34,730 nucleotides of DNA from an uncultured Collinsella sp. GTDB taxonomy: Bacteria > Actinomycetota > Coriobacteriia > Coriobacteriales > Coriobacteriaceae. The DNA is taken from contig CAKURW010000018.1 in the NCBI GenBank assembly GCA_934675795.1, forward strand, positions 1-34,730. Reading direction: 5' to 3'. A model generated the notes under the pieces. The model searched no databases. It was not told where the DNA came from and worked only from the letters and a program-made list of their open reading frames with translations. The position numbers and the translations under genes were made by a program. Below are positions 15,821-24,083 of the stretch, piece after piece. Numbering within the stretch: the first letter of the stretch is position 1; each line of letters begins with the position of its first letter.

Positions 15821-17332
15821 TTAGCGGTAGCTGACGCTTTGCTGGGAGTCCTTGACGACTACGTCGTGGGCGCCGCCTTCGACGATGGAGGTGGAGCTTA
15901 CCAGGGTCAGGCGTGCCTTTTCCTGGAGCTCGGGGATCGAGAGGGCACCGCAGTTGCACATCGTGGACTTAACCTTGTAGAGCGTGCCACCCACGCCGTC
16001 CTTGAGGGAACCGGCGTAGGGAACGTAGGAGTCGACGCCCTCGACGAAGCTAAGCTTCGCGGCGCCGCCCAGGTCGTAGCGCTGCCAGTTGCGAGCACGC
16101 GCAGAACCCTCGCCCCAGTACTCCTTCATGTACTGACCGTTCACGTTGACGCGCTCGGTCGGGCTCTCGTCGAAGCGAGCGAAGTAGCGGCCCAGCATCA
16201 TGAAGTCGGCACCCATGGCAAGGGCGAGCGTCATGTGGTAGTCGTAGACGATGCCGCCGTCGGAGCACACGGGCACGTAGACACCGGTCTCCTCGTAGTA
16301 CTCGTCGCGAGCGCGGCAGACGTCGATCAGCGCGGTGGCCTGGCCACGGCCGATACCCTTGGTCTCACGGGTAATGCAGATGGAACCGCCGCCGATACCG
16401 ACCTTGATGAAGTCGGCACCGCAGTCGGCCAGGAAGCGGAAGCCCTCGGCGTCGACGACGTTGCCGGCACCGACCTTGACGTCCTCGCCGTAGTTGGCGC
16501 GAATCCACTCGATGGTGCGCTTCTGCCACTCGCTGAAGCCCTCGGACGAGTCGATGCACAGGACATCGGCGCCGGCCTCGATGAGCAGCGGCACGCGCTC
16601 GGCATAGTCGCGGGTGTTGATACCGGCGCCGACCATGTAGCGCTTGTCGCCATCGAGCAGCTCGTTGGGGTTGGTCTTGTGGCTGTCGTAGTCCTTGCGG
16701 AAGACGATGCCCATGAGGTGATCGTTGTCGTCGACGATAGGCAGAGCGTTGAGCTTGTTGTCCCAGATGACGTCGTTGGCAACCTTGAGGCTGATGTTCT
16801 TGTCGCCCACGATGAGCTGCTCACGCGGGGTCATGAACTCGGAGACCTTCGTCTGGTGATCATCGCGGCTGGGGCGATAGTCACGGCTGGTGACGATGCC
16901 CAGCAGCTTACCCTTGGGAGTGCCGTCGTCGGTAACCGGCATGGTGGAGTGACCGGTCTTCTCCTTGAGCTCAATGACCTGCTCCATGGTCATGTCGGGG
17001 GTCAGCGTGGAATCGGACTGAACGAAGCCGGCCTTGTGATCCTTGACGGCCTTGACCATAGCGGCCTCGGACTCGGCGCTCTGGGAACCGTAAATGAAGG
17101 ACAGGCCACCCTCGGTAGCGAGCGCGACACCCATGTCGACGCCCGAGACGGACTGCATGATGGCGGAAACCATGGGGATGTTCAGGGTGATTGCCGGCTT
17201 CTCACCGCGCTTAAAGCGGGTCAGCGGCGTCTTAAGAGAGACGTTGTTGGGGATGCACTGCGAGGACGAGTAACCAGGGACCAGCAGATACTCCGAAAAC
17301 GTGTGGGACTCACCGGGAAAGAACGTAGCCAT
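15821..17332 (-). CDS. guaB: Inosine-5'-monophosphate dehydrogenase
   Basis: Oxidises IMP to XMP with NAD+, the committed step to GMP. The TIM barrel is interrupted by a CBS pair (about 103-225; e.g. [14 protein letters not shown] and a second [11 protein letters not shown]). The catalytic loop is [10 protein letters not shown] with Cys319, and the flap and the DGGI phosphate-binding motif (SDGGIVYD) follow. Length 503 aa fits. Sequence style ([17 protein letters not shown]) resembles a Gram-positive/anaerobe IMPDH subtype rather than the E. coli type. The ribosome binding site AAAAGGAG precedes the ATG. It is transcribed divergently from a ModE-like regulator with overlapping promoters, and its leader has a nested hairpin around TTGGGCGCCCAA (about 17378-17411). 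Confidence 0.97.
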   Translation of the reverse strand: MATFFPGESHTFSEYLLVPGYSSSQCIPNNVSLKTPLTRFKRGEKPAITLNIPMVSAIMQSVSGVDMGVALATEGGLSFIYGSQSAESEAAMVKAVKDHKAGFVQSDSTLTPDMTMEQVIELKEKTGHSTMPVTDDGTPKGKLLGIVTSRDYRPSRDDHQTKVSEFMTPREQLIVGDKNISLKVANDVIWDNKLNALPIVDDNDHLMGIVFRKDYDSHKTNPNELLDGDKRYMVGAGINTRDYAERVPLLIEAGADVLCIDSSEGFSEWQKRTIEWIRANYGEDVKVGAGNVVDAEGFRFLADCGADFIKVGIGGGSICITRETKGIGRGQATALIDVCRARDEYYEETGVYVPVCSDGGIVYDYHMTLALAMGADFMMLGRYFARFDESPTERVNVNGQYMKEYWGEGSARARNWQRYDLGGAAKLSFVEGVDSYVPYAGSLKDGVGGTLYKVKSTMCNCGALSIPELQEKARLTLVSSTSIVEGGAHDVVVKDSQQSVSYR

Positions 17333-17411
17333 GTTTCTCCTTTTTCCATGCGACCGGTCGGCTGCAGGCCTCGTAGGACCCAGCCCAACCTTGGGCGCCC
17401 AATACTGGGGA

Positions 17412-17440
17412 AGTATCTTAACGCACTTTGACTGCTACAA
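17412..17440 (-). promoter_or_regulatory. Candidate guaB promoter
   Basis: On the minus strand TTGTAG (17435-17440), 17 bp and GATACT (17412-17417). Predicted start near 17405, leader about 73 nt. The -35 box lies on the -10 box of the divergent gene. Confidence 0.6.
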
Positions 17441-17441
17441 T
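17433..17441 (+). promoter_or_regulatory. Candidate extended -10 promoter of the ModE-like gene
   Basis: TGCTACAAT on the plus strand is a TGn extended -10 with TACAAT at 17436-17441; a -35 is weak. It coincides with the guaB -35, so the two promoters should exclude each other. Confidence 0.5.
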
Positions 17442-17525
17442 GCATGATTTAAGAAGAGCACACGAGGGTTTGACGCAGGCTTTGCGTTTGCCCAGCAAAC
17501 ACTTTAGCGGGGAGACGTGGAGCGT

Positions 17526-17870
17526 ATGGAGTACAAGACGACGGCAAAGTTGGTCATTCAAGCGTGCGACAAGGATTTGCCGGGCGTCTTCGGCCACGGC
17601 TGTGTCTTGCTGCTGCAGGGTATCGCCCGAGAGCACTCGCTCAACCGTGCCGCCAAGAGCATGGGCATGGCATACTCCAAAGCCTGGCGCATTGTGAACG
17701 AGGCGGAAGGGCAGCTGGGCTGCAAGCTCATCGAGCGCGACGGCGCCCGCGGATCCACCCTCACCCCCGCCGGAGAGCGAGCCATAGCAGTCTACGAGGA
17801 GCTGCAGGCCGACATAAACAAGGTCATTGCCACCAAAGCAAACGACCTCATCGCAAGTATTAAAAAGTAG
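17526..17870 (+). CDS. ModE-type winged-helix transcriptional regulator (single domain)
   Basis: The product (114 aa from this start) is almost entirely a LysR/ModE-type winged helix: GVFGHGCVLLLQGIAREHSLNRAAKSMGMAYSKAWRIVNEAEGQLGCKLIERDG, with the wing GSTLTPAGERAI. It resembles the N-terminal half of ModE but lacks the molybdate-binding TOBE domains, so the ligand, if any, is unknown. An in-frame GTG at 17517 is an alternative start: GGGGAG (17509-17514) is only 2 nt from that GTG but 11 nt from the ATG at 17526. It is divergent from guaB and converges on, and overlaps by 11 bp, the next minus-strand gene. Its target is not evident; the shared promoter region with guaB is the first candidate. 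Confidence 0.88.
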   Translation: MEYKTTAKLVIQACDKDLPGVFGHGCVLLLQGIAREHSLNRAAKSMGMAYSKAWRIVNEAEGQLGCKLIERDGARGSTLTPAGERAIAVYEELQADINKVIATKANDLIASIKK

Positions 17871-18864
17871 CTAATTTACGAAGGGCGTTGTCTAGGGCGG
17901 ACGCTACGACCAGGGGGTCGTCGGTGCCGGCGAAGAGGCGGACGGTGCTCCTCTGCTTGCCGCGTGGAGCCGAAAGGCGCGTCGCTGCGCCGCCGGCGGG
18001 CGATGTGCGGAACTCCCCCGGCAAAGCATCGAACAGCTCGCCCGCGCTGCATTCGATAAGGTCAAATTCAACTGCCGGGCCAAAGCCGTGCTCGAGGATT
18101 CCCGTTGCAACCGCATGGTCGGGATGCGAGCTCAATCCGGGGTAGCGCACGTCGCGCACCATCTCGTTCGCAGCCAAATATTCAGCCAGCGCACGGGCGC
18201 GATCGAAGTGCGCCTGCATGCGGGTGTCGAGCGTGTCGAGCCCGTACTCTAGAACCTCAGCCTCAACGGAGGACAAGTCGAGCGCGGCCATTCCGCACCC
18301 CTCGAGCAGCTCATGCGCGCACTCGGCAGCAGCATCCACACGATGGCGCTTGAGCTGCGAGCGCGCCACCGAAGCGGCAACGAGCTTACGCGGAGCCTTA
18401 CCGGCACACACGCGGTCGAGCGCCTCGAGCGACAGCGCAGCACCCAGCCGCAGCGGATCGCAGCCAAAAGCCGACGCCACTGTGTTGTCCACAACCAGCA
18501 GCGCGCGGGCCTCACGAGCCGCGCGGCCCAGAGCGCGAAGGTCAGACACACGCAGACCAAACCCGCCGATGGAGTTGACGAACCACCACAGGTGCGGACC
18601 CTCGGCATTAAACGAAGCATCAAAGCCCTCGGACGTGGCGGCAAACGCCGCAACCGACGGCGGGTCCACGAGCACAACGTCGCAGGCATCAAAGCCGCAC
18701 GCAAACGCATCGGCAAAGTCATCGGCAAACGCAACCAGGCGGTCACCGGGGCGCACAATCCCCAACAGAGACAGCGCCGCCGGCACATGCGAGGCCGCAA
18801 CAAGACGCGCCTCAGGCGCGCCGGCCCTTAAAGCCCAGGCCTCTTCTAGCTGCTGTACATCCAC
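17860..18864 (-). CDS. Degenerate Cys/Met-metabolism PLP-fold protein lacking the catalytic lysine
   Basis: The fold type I trans-sulfuration family is recognisable: ASHVPAALSLL...RPGDRLV, then LLVVDNTVASAFGCDPLRLGAA matching the family's VDNT...P...GAD motif, then YPGLSSHPDHAVA and the C-terminal STVRLFAGTDDP. At the position of the Schiff-base lysine (family pattern SATKY) it reads ALDRV, an Arg (R151 from this start). The N-terminal stretch with the usual Tyr-Ser-Arg and Asn-Pro-Thr motifs is missing. It is therefore probably not an active PLP enzyme. The start is chosen as the GTG at 18864, preceded by AAGGGGCGG; the more upstream ATG codons lie at the U-tract of the scrB terminator and have no ribosome binding site. 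The 3' end overlaps the convergent regulator gene. Confidence 0.82.
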   Translation of the reverse strand: MDVQQLEEAWALRAGAPEARLVAASHVPAALSLLGIVRPGDRLVAFADDFADAFACGFDACDVVLVDPPSVAAFAATSEGFDASFNAEGPHLWWFVNSIGGFGLRVSDLRALGRAAREARALLVVDNTVASAFGCDPLRLGAALSLEALDRVCAGKAPRKLVAASVARSQLKRHRVDAAAECAHELLEGCGMAALDLSSVEAEVLEYGLDTLDTRMQAHFDRARALAEYLAANEMVRDVRYPGLSSHPDHAVATGILEHGFGPAVEFDLIECSAGELFDALPGEFRTSPAGGAATRLSAPRGKQRSTVRLFAGTDDPLVVASALDNALRKLATF

Positions 18865-18885
18865 AAGGCACCGCCCCTTCATAAA

Positions 18886-18922
18886 CAAAAACCCACGATG
18901 CGGGTGTTTCCCGCATCGTGGG
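18886..18922 (-). terminator. Intrinsic terminator after scrB
   Basis: On the minus strand a perfect 13-bp stem, CCCACGATGCGGG with CCCGCATCGTGGG, a 5-nt loop and TTTTTG. It closes the sucrose operon about 40 bp past the scrB stop. Confidence 0.9.
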
Positions 18923-18960
18923 CAACGGCTGCAGTATAGCGCCGATATGCGACGAATCGC

Positions 18961-20502
18961 TTAGATGTTGAGCGTGTGATACGTCACGCTCGCACCCGGA
19001 GCGTCAGCGGTCACGCCATAGGCCTCGGGATAGATGCGCGTCGATAACACGAGCGCGCCATCGTTCACAAACACCTCGACCGACGAGGCATCGCCGACAA
19101 TACGCACGTTGCGAACCTCGTCGACGGGCTCCCAACGCACGGTGCGACCGCAGCCGGCAGAAGCGCGACCCTCATCGGTAAATCGCATCTCAAAGCGCGA
19201 GGGCAGTTCGCCCTCAGCGAGCACAAACGCCAGCTTCAGCTCGCCATCAACGGTCGCGGTAAATGCGCCGTCGACACCGTCGACAACAACGTCAAAGCAG
19301 GTATCGCCGGCAACCTCCAACGAGCTCTCCCCCACACGCACCGAGGCATAATGGCGCTCGATCTCTCGTGCCGGCTGCTGCAGCACCACGCCGCCGGCAC
19401 CGGCTGTGAGCTCACGCGGCACCGTCATGCAGTGCTGCCAGCCGCACGCCACGGTGGGTGCGTTGCCATAGGTCGGCTCATCGGGCATGCCCATCCAGCC
19501 GATCAGAATGTGGCGACCGTCCTCGGCCGTGAACTCCTGCGGGGCATAGAAGTCAAAACCGGCGTCCCACAGGCGGAACTCGCCCAGCTCATACTCGCCA
19601 TCGCCATCTGTAATGTCGCCCGTTACAGGCATGTAGCCGGCAGCGTATACGTTGCCGCGGTCCCAACGACCGCCCTCGAGCCCCTGGGGCGAGAAGGACA
19701 GCCACTTCGCCGGTACGCCGTCATCGGCCTCAAGCTCAAGGTATCCCGGACACTCCCACATAAAGCCAAAACGCTCGGGCGTAGACACGCGGCTCTCGAG
19801 CTCCCAGCTCAGCATATCGGGCGAGCCATACACCAGGATCTCGCCTACATCGCGCCCGGCGCCCTCGCCGTGCATCGCGCAAAAACGACTCTCGACATGC
19901 GGCCCATCCACGCGACGACGCGCGCCCAGCACCATGTGGTAACGCCCATCATCATCGCGCCACACCTTGGGATCACGCACGTGGCAGGTCAGATCGTCGG
20001 GATAATCCTCGGACGCCAGCACCACGCGCTTTTGGCTGAACTCCCGACCGGCAAGGCCATCAACGCTCTCGACATAAACAGTATCGGCGCGGCGGCCGGT
20101 ATTGACGTAGTCGTACGTCCCGTCCGAATCGGAAAGCTTAACGTTGCCCGTATAAAGTACGCGAATGCGACCGTCCTCGGCAAGCGCGGAGCCCGAATAC
20201 ACGCCATGGCAATCGAACGGCTCGTCGGGCAGCAATGGGGCGCCAACGTAGTCCCACGTCATAAGATCGCGGCTCGTCGCATGGCCCCAGGTCTTAACGC
20301 CGCCCTCGACATCAAACGGCGCATACTGAAAATAGGCATGGAACACGCCACCCGCCTGGCAGAGACCGTTGGGGTCGTTGAGCCAACCCGCCGGCGGCAT
20401 AATATGGAAGTGCTGGCCATACACGCCATGACCGCACTCAGAGGCGGCAGCGTCAACAGCGGCAACCAACTTTGCAAGGTCGCGACCAAGTGCATTAGAC
20501 AT
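18961..20502 (-). CDS. scrB: Sucrose-6-phosphate hydrolase (GH32)
   Basis: Cleaves sucrose-6-phosphate, the product of PTS import, to glucose-6-phosphate and fructose. GH32 motifs are complete: WLNDPNG with nucleophile D43, RDPKVW with D177 stabilising the transition state, and WECPG with the acid/base E250. A five-bladed propeller is followed by the GH32 C-terminal beta sandwich from about residue 370 (ends SVEVFVNDGALVLSTRIYP). Length 513 aa is normal. No signal peptide, so cytoplasmic. It lies 107 bp after the scrA gene with an intervening hairpin, and the hydrolase-PTS-regulator set supports sucrose rather than another beta-fructoside. Confidence 0.95.
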   Translation of the reverse strand: MSNALGRDLAKLVAAVDAAASECGHGVYGQHFHIMPPAGWLNDPNGLCQAGGVFHAYFQYAPFDVEGGVKTWGHATSRDLMTWDYVGAPLLPDEPFDCHGVYSGSALAEDGRIRVLYTGNVKLSDSDGTYDYVNTGRRADTVYVESVDGLAGREFSQKRVVLASEDYPDDLTCHVRDPKVWRDDDGRYHMVLGARRRVDGPHVESRFCAMHGEGAGRDVGEILVYGSPDMLSWELESRVSTPERFGFMWECPGYLELEADDGVPAKWLSFSPQGLEGGRWDRGNVYAAGYMPVTGDITDGDGEYELGEFRLWDAGFDFYAPQEFTAEDGRHILIGWMGMPDEPTYGNAPTVACGWQHCMTVPRELTAGAGGVVLQQPAREIERHYASVRVGESSLEVAGDTCFDVVVDGVDGAFTATVDGELKLAFVLAEGELPSRFEMRFTDEGRASAGCGRTVRWEPVDEVRNVRIVGDASSVEVFVNDGALVLSTRIYPEAYGVTADAPGASVTYHTLNI

Positions 20503-20564
20503 ATCAAAGTCCTAACGGATCGAAAGTAACAAGGCACCAGAGATCGGCACCAGATACGGGAAAC

Positions 20565-20589
20565 GCCCGCGAGCATACGACCCGCGGGC
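20565..20589 (-). other. Hairpin in the scrA-scrB gap
   Basis: A 7-bp GC stem, GCCCGCG with CGCGGGC on the minus strand, sits 20 bp past the scrA stop, followed by GTTTCCC. It may be a weak terminator or mRNA stabiliser that sets the scrA to scrB ratio. Confidence 0.5.
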
Positions 20590-20609
20590 ATCTCCTCAAT
20601 CAAAAGCTC

Positions 20610-22010
20610 TTAGGCCTGCTCGGAAGCCTTGGGCTCGTCCTTGTACAGGACAAACGAGATAGCAAAGGAAACCAGCGCGGCGACCGCAAACATGATCGCG
20701 TACTGCACGGGCTGGGCCAGGCACAGCAGGATACCGAAGATACCGGTAACGCCCGTGCCGGAGGCAGCCAGCGAAGTGAGCGCGCAGACCAGGGCACCGC
20801 AACCGCCGCCGATGCAGCCGGCGATGAAGGGCTTAAAGAAGCGCAGGTTCACACCAAAGATGGCAGGCTCGGTAATGCCCATGAAGGCGGACAGGGCCGA
20901 AGGAAGCGCCAGACCCTTGATCTTGGCATCGCGGGTCTTAAAGGCAACGGCGAGTGCGGCGCCACCCTGAGCGATGTTGGCAGCACTGGCGATGGGCAGC
21001 CAGTAGGTCACGCCGTACTGGGCAAGCTGGCCCAGGTCGATGGCGGTGTACATCTGGTGGATACCGGTAACGACCGTGGGGGCATAGAACAGGCCGACGA
21101 TAAAGGAACCGATGCCGAAGGGCAGGGTCAGCAGGGCCTGAATCAGACCGAGGACGGCGTTCTCGGCCCACACGAAGATGGGGCCGACGGCAACGAGCGT
21201 CACGAGCACGGTCACGAACACGGAGACGAGGGGAGTCACAAAGAGGTCGAACATCTCGGGGACAACCTTGTGGAGACGCTTCTCCAAAAAGGCGAGGATG
21301 GCGCAGGCGATAACGATGGGGATCACGTGGCCCTGATAACCGACCCACTCAAAGCTGTACACGCCGGGGATGACGGTGACCATGGTCTGCACGCCCTCGG
21401 AGGCAACCGTGTAGGCGCTCTGAAGCGAGGAATTGATGAACGCACCGCCGACGACGGCACCCAGGTACGGGTTAGCGCCAAAGGCCTTAGCCGCGGAGTA
21501 GCCGATCAGGATCTGCAGAATACCAAAGGACGTTCCCGAAACCAGGTCGGCGATCTTGTAGATAAAGTTATTGGTGTCGAGCGCGATAAAGCCGTTGGAG
21601 GCCATAAAGTTGAGGGCGCTCATAATGCCCAGCAGCAGACCCGAAGCCACGATGGCGGGGATGATGGGGACAAAGACGTCGCCGAGCACCTTAATGGCGC
21701 GCATAAAGATGTTCTGCTTCTGCGCCGCGGCCTCCTTGACCTCGGCCTTGGTGGCAGCCTCGACGCCGCTGAGCGCGATGAACTCTTCGTAGACCTTGTT
21801 GACGGTGCCGGTACCAAAAATAATCTGGAGCTGGCCCTGGGCCTCAAAGACGCCCTTGGCGCCGTCGATATTCTCAAGGGCCTCCTTGTCGACCTTGGCG
21901 TTATCGGCAATCACCAGACGCAGACGCGTGGCGCAGTGTGCAGCCGAAACAACGTTGCCGGCGCCACCGATGTTGTCGAGCACCTCTTGGGCTGATTTAC
22001 GGTAGTCCAT
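20610..22010 (-). CDS. scrA: Sucrose-specific PTS permease, EIIBC
   Basis: Imports and phosphorylates sucrose using the PTS. The EIIB domain (1-85) has the phosphocysteine C26 in AAHCATRLRL; a Lys/Ala-rich linker leads to the EIIC domain with about ten hydrophobic segments and the conserved sugar-site motif GITEPAIFGVNL. There is no EIIA domain, so a glucose-type EIIA must act in trans. The ATG at 22010 (MDYRKSAQEV, 466 aa) has AAAGGGAAG upstream and matches the usual family N-terminus; an 11-residue longer frame exists but is not supported. Two LacI-type operators lie 57-96 bp upstream. Substrate assignment rests on the scrB neighbour. Confidence 0.93.
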   Translation of the reverse strand: MDYRKSAQEVLDNIGGAGNVVSAAHCATRLRLVIADNAKVDKEALENIDGAKGVFEAQGQLQIIFGTGTVNKVYEEFIALSGVEAATKAEVKEAAAQKQNIFMRAIKVLGDVFVPIIPAIVASGLLLGIMSALNFMASNGFIALDTNNFIYKIADLVSGTSFGILQILIGYSAAKAFGANPYLGAVVGGAFINSSLQSAYTVASEGVQTMVTVIPGVYSFEWVGYQGHVIPIVIACAILAFLEKRLHKVVPEMFDLFVTPLVSVFVTVLVTLVAVGPIFVWAENAVLGLIQALLTLPFGIGSFIVGLFYAPTVVTGIHQMYTAIDLGQLAQYGVTYWLPIASAANIAQGGAALAVAFKTRDAKIKGLALPSALSAFMGITEPAIFGVNLRFFKPFIAGCIGGGCGALVCALTSLAASGTGVTGIFGILLCLAQPVQYAIMFAVAALVSFAISFVLYKDEPKASEQA

Positions 22011-22066
22011 GACTTCCCTTTCCTCCAACGGGCGCATGTGCACCCGGCCATGTTTGACACTTACAC

Positions 22067-22080
22067 TGTAATCGTTTTCA
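22067..22080. promoter_or_regulatory. LacI-family operator 1 before scrA
   Basis: TGTAATCGTTTTCA, on the minus strand TGAAAACGATTACA, fits the LacI/CcpA-type operator with a central CG. Same sequence as operator 2, 26 bp away. Confidence 0.8.
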
Positions 22081-22092
22081 GTTTGATATGAC

Positions 22093-22106
22093 TGTAATCG
22101 TTTTCA
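22093..22106. promoter_or_regulatory. LacI-family operator 2 before scrA
   Basis: Second exact copy of TGTAATCGTTTTCA. The 26-bp centre-to-centre spacing is about 2.5 helical turns, and a TACTAT -10-like box on the minus strand abuts it. Confidence 0.8.
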
Positions 22107-22194
22107 TAGTAGGGTGAACGGTAGGAAAAAGCCGGCGAAAGGTAGTTTTGAAGTAAAAACAGGGGTCTCAGAGGCAGGCAGACGTGCCCAAGGC

Positions 22195-23175
22195 CTAGAC
22201 ATTCATAAGCTGATGGCCGAGCTTGAGCGTCTTGAGACCGCTCTCCCCCTCCTCGCCATCGAGCGCGTTGAGCAACATATTGGTCGCCTCAACGCCGCTG
22301 GTCAGGTAGCCGTAATGCACGGTGGGAATGCCGCCCGTCAGCGCGCGCAAAAATGCGTTGTCGCCGAAGCCGCTCACGCGACGCACGCCCTCGCCCATGC
22401 CACGCACCTCGTCAAGAGCGCGCAGGGCGCCGGCAGCCATAGTGTCGGTCGCGCACGCGATAAACGAAACATAGGGATCGACGGAGAGCAGTTCGCGCGC
22501 AGCGCGATAGCCCGAGTCGAGCGTAAATGACCCCTGGCGAATCAGGCTCGAATCAAGCACCGCGCCCGCGGCGCGCAAGCCGACCTCAAAACCGCGACGA
22601 CGGTCGAAACCGGCCGCGCGGTCCTCTTCGGAAACTCCAATGTAGGCAATCTTGCCGTCCACGCGACCCGCAAGCGCACGGCCCAGCTCAAAGGCAGCCT
22701 CGTAATCGTCGTGATAGACACACGCCGCGCCCTCGACATGCTGACCGATCAGCACAATGGGCACGCGGCACGAGTCAATCGCCCGACGGTGCTCGTCGGT
22801 GATCATGGTTGCCACCAGCACAATGCCATCAACCGGATGGTTTTGGAATAAATCGAGGTATTCGAGCTCGCGATCGGGCGCATTGTCGGTGTTGGCAAGC
22901 AGCATCTGGTAGCCACGGCGACCGAGCACCTGGCCAATGCCAGCGGTAATGCGGCTCACGGATTCCGAGTTGATCTTAGGCACGATAACGCCGATGAGCT
23001 TGGTGGAACCGGTGCGCAGCGCGCGAGCCTGGCTGGATCGCACGTATCCGGTCAACTCGATTGCCTGCTTAATGCGCTCGGCCTTGTCCGCCGAGATATA
23101 TCCACCGTTGAGGTAGCGCGAGACGGCGGCGCTCGAAACGCCCGCAAGCTCGGCCACATCTTTCATCTTTACCAC
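22195..23175 (-). CDS. scrR: LacI-family sucrose operon repressor
   Basis: LacI/GalR regulator, probably repressing scrAB until sucrose is present. The helix-turn-helix is at the very N-terminus: MKDVAELAGVSSAAVSRYLN with the hinge helix ALRTGSTKLIGVIVP, followed by a periplasmic-binding-protein-like sensor domain to the end. The GTG at 23175 (326 aa) is preferred: it is preceded by GGGGTG and lies downstream of an operator that covers the likely transcript start. A longer frame up to 23247 would run through that operator and promoter. It is followed by scrA and scrB on the same strand. Confidence 0.92.
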   Translation of the reverse strand: MVKMKDVAELAGVSSAAVSRYLNGGYISADKAERIKQAIELTGYVRSSQARALRTGSTKLIGVIVPKINSESVSRITAGIGQVLGRRGYQMLLANTDNAPDRELEYLDLFQNHPVDGIVLVATMITDEHRRAIDSCRVPIVLIGQHVEGAACVYHDDYEAAFELGRALAGRVDGKIAYIGVSEEDRAAGFDRRRGFEVGLRAAGAVLDSSLIRQGSFTLDSGYRAARELLSVDPYVSFIACATDTMAAGALRALDEVRGMGEGVRRVSGFGDNAFLRALTGGIPTVHYGYLTSGVEATNMLLNALDGEEGESGLKTLKLGHQLMNV

Positions 23176-23190
23176 GAGCACCCCTGTCAT

Positions 23191-23212
23191 TGAAATCGCT
23201 TTCACCATGATA
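23191..23212 (-). promoter_or_regulatory. scrR promoter with autoregulatory operator
   Basis: The palindrome TGAAATCGCTTTCA (23191-23204) shares the TGAAA-CG-TTTCA pattern with the scrA operators. A TATCAT -10 box (23207-23212, minus strand) would start transcription near 23200, inside the operator, the layout expected for autorepression. A -35 box is weak. Confidence 0.7.
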
Positions 23213-23292
23213 CCCGTGAAGACGGCATACGAACCAAATCGGCCCACCCAGGTCGAGCATACGCCAGCGAGCGGGCAGCTGCCGTGGCGAGG

Positions 23293-23349
23293 TGCCGCGA
23301 AAGAGGAGCGAAGCGTACTTTATGTACGCGAGCGACGGTTTGAGCGGCA
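23293..23349. repeat. Dispersed intergenic repeat, copy B
   Basis: Second copy of the element at 15741-15796, with GCGTACTTTATGTACGC as the central hairpin and the same TGCCG and CGGCA ends. It lies about 65 bp past the stop of the DUF4956 gene. Confidence 0.85.
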
Positions 23350-23384
23350 GATCGCCCGGCAGATGCCCGCGCAGCGTCGAGCGG

Positions 23385-23408
23385 TCCGGCGTTTGTTAAA
23401 ACGCCGGA
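23385..23408. other. Hairpin after the DUF4956 gene
   Basis: A perfect 10-bp stem, TCCGGCGTTT with AAACGCCGGA and a 4-nt loop, begins 7 bp past the stop codon. No U-tract follows on the minus strand, so it may be a 3' stabiliser or a weak end of the pel operon. Confidence 0.55.
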
Positions 23409-23414
23409 ACAAAG

Positions 23415-24080
23415 TTAGCCGTGGTACTCGCCGTTGTACTGAATCAGGGTCAGGTCCTCTACCCCATCGAGCGCGCGGATGGCGTCGGCGTACGGCATAT
23501 CCACGCCGTCCGAGAACACCTCGACGGTCATCTCGACCTTGTCGCCGCGCATGGTCTTGGACTTCACCGTAAACTTGGTGCGGCCAAACGCGCGCACGAT
23601 ATCGTCGCCCGTGGTCTGGCCCGTGTAGTGGATGACCATCATGTACACGCGCGCCTTGTCCTGATGACTCGCAAAGCCGGCGATCATCACCACGATGACC
23701 ACGGCCGTGAGCGCCACGAGCGCGTACATGCCGGCGCCGGCCGTAATTCCCGTGGTAATGGACCAAAACAGATACAGCAGGTCGAGCGGGTCCTTAACCG
23801 CCGTACGGTAGCGGACGATAGACAGAGCACCGACCATACCGAGCGAGATGACCACGTTGGTCGAGATCGCGAGCGTGACCATGCAGGTGAGCACGCACAT
23901 GCCTACAAGCGTCACGGCAAAGCTACGCGAATACACCACGCCGGTAAAAAAGCGCTTGTACACGTAATAGATCAGGATGCCCATGCCGAGCGCCACGAGC
24001 AGCGAAAGGCCAATCTTGGCAGGGTCAACCTGGCCAAACGCCTCCAAGACGGAGTTCTTAAAAAAGTCCCTGGTGCTCAT
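23415..24080 (-). CDS. DUF4956 membrane protein
   Basis: The N-terminal half has about four hydrophobic segments (roughly 22-41, 50-75, 77-95 and 108-135). Between the third and fourth is the family's most conserved stretch, SLGMVGALSIVRYRTAVKDPLDLLYLFWSI. The C-terminal half (from about 140) is soluble and of ferredoxin-like alpha/beta character (ARVYMMVIHYTGQ...). Genes of this family commonly sit beside VTC-domain and CotH genes, as here; the biochemical role is unknown. The ATG is 3 bp past the VTC stop. It is the last gene of the pel operon. Confidence 0.85.
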   Translation of the reverse strand: MSTRDFFKNSVLEAFGQVDPAKIGLSLLVALGMGILIYYVYKRFFTGVVYSRSFAVTLVGMCVLTCMVTLAISTNVVISLGMVGALSIVRYRTAVKDPLDLLYLFWSITTGITAGAGMYALVALTAVVIVVMIAGFASHQDKARVYMMVIHYTGQTTGDDIVRAFGRTKFTVKSKTMRGDKVEMTVEVFSDGVDMPYADAIRALDGVEDLTLIQYNGEYHG

Positions 24081-24083
24081 GGT

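Noticed and set aside
15839..17431. Long plus-strand frame opposite guaB
   Set aside because: Shadow of guaB, with low-complexity Val/Leu/Asp/Gly composition and no domain.
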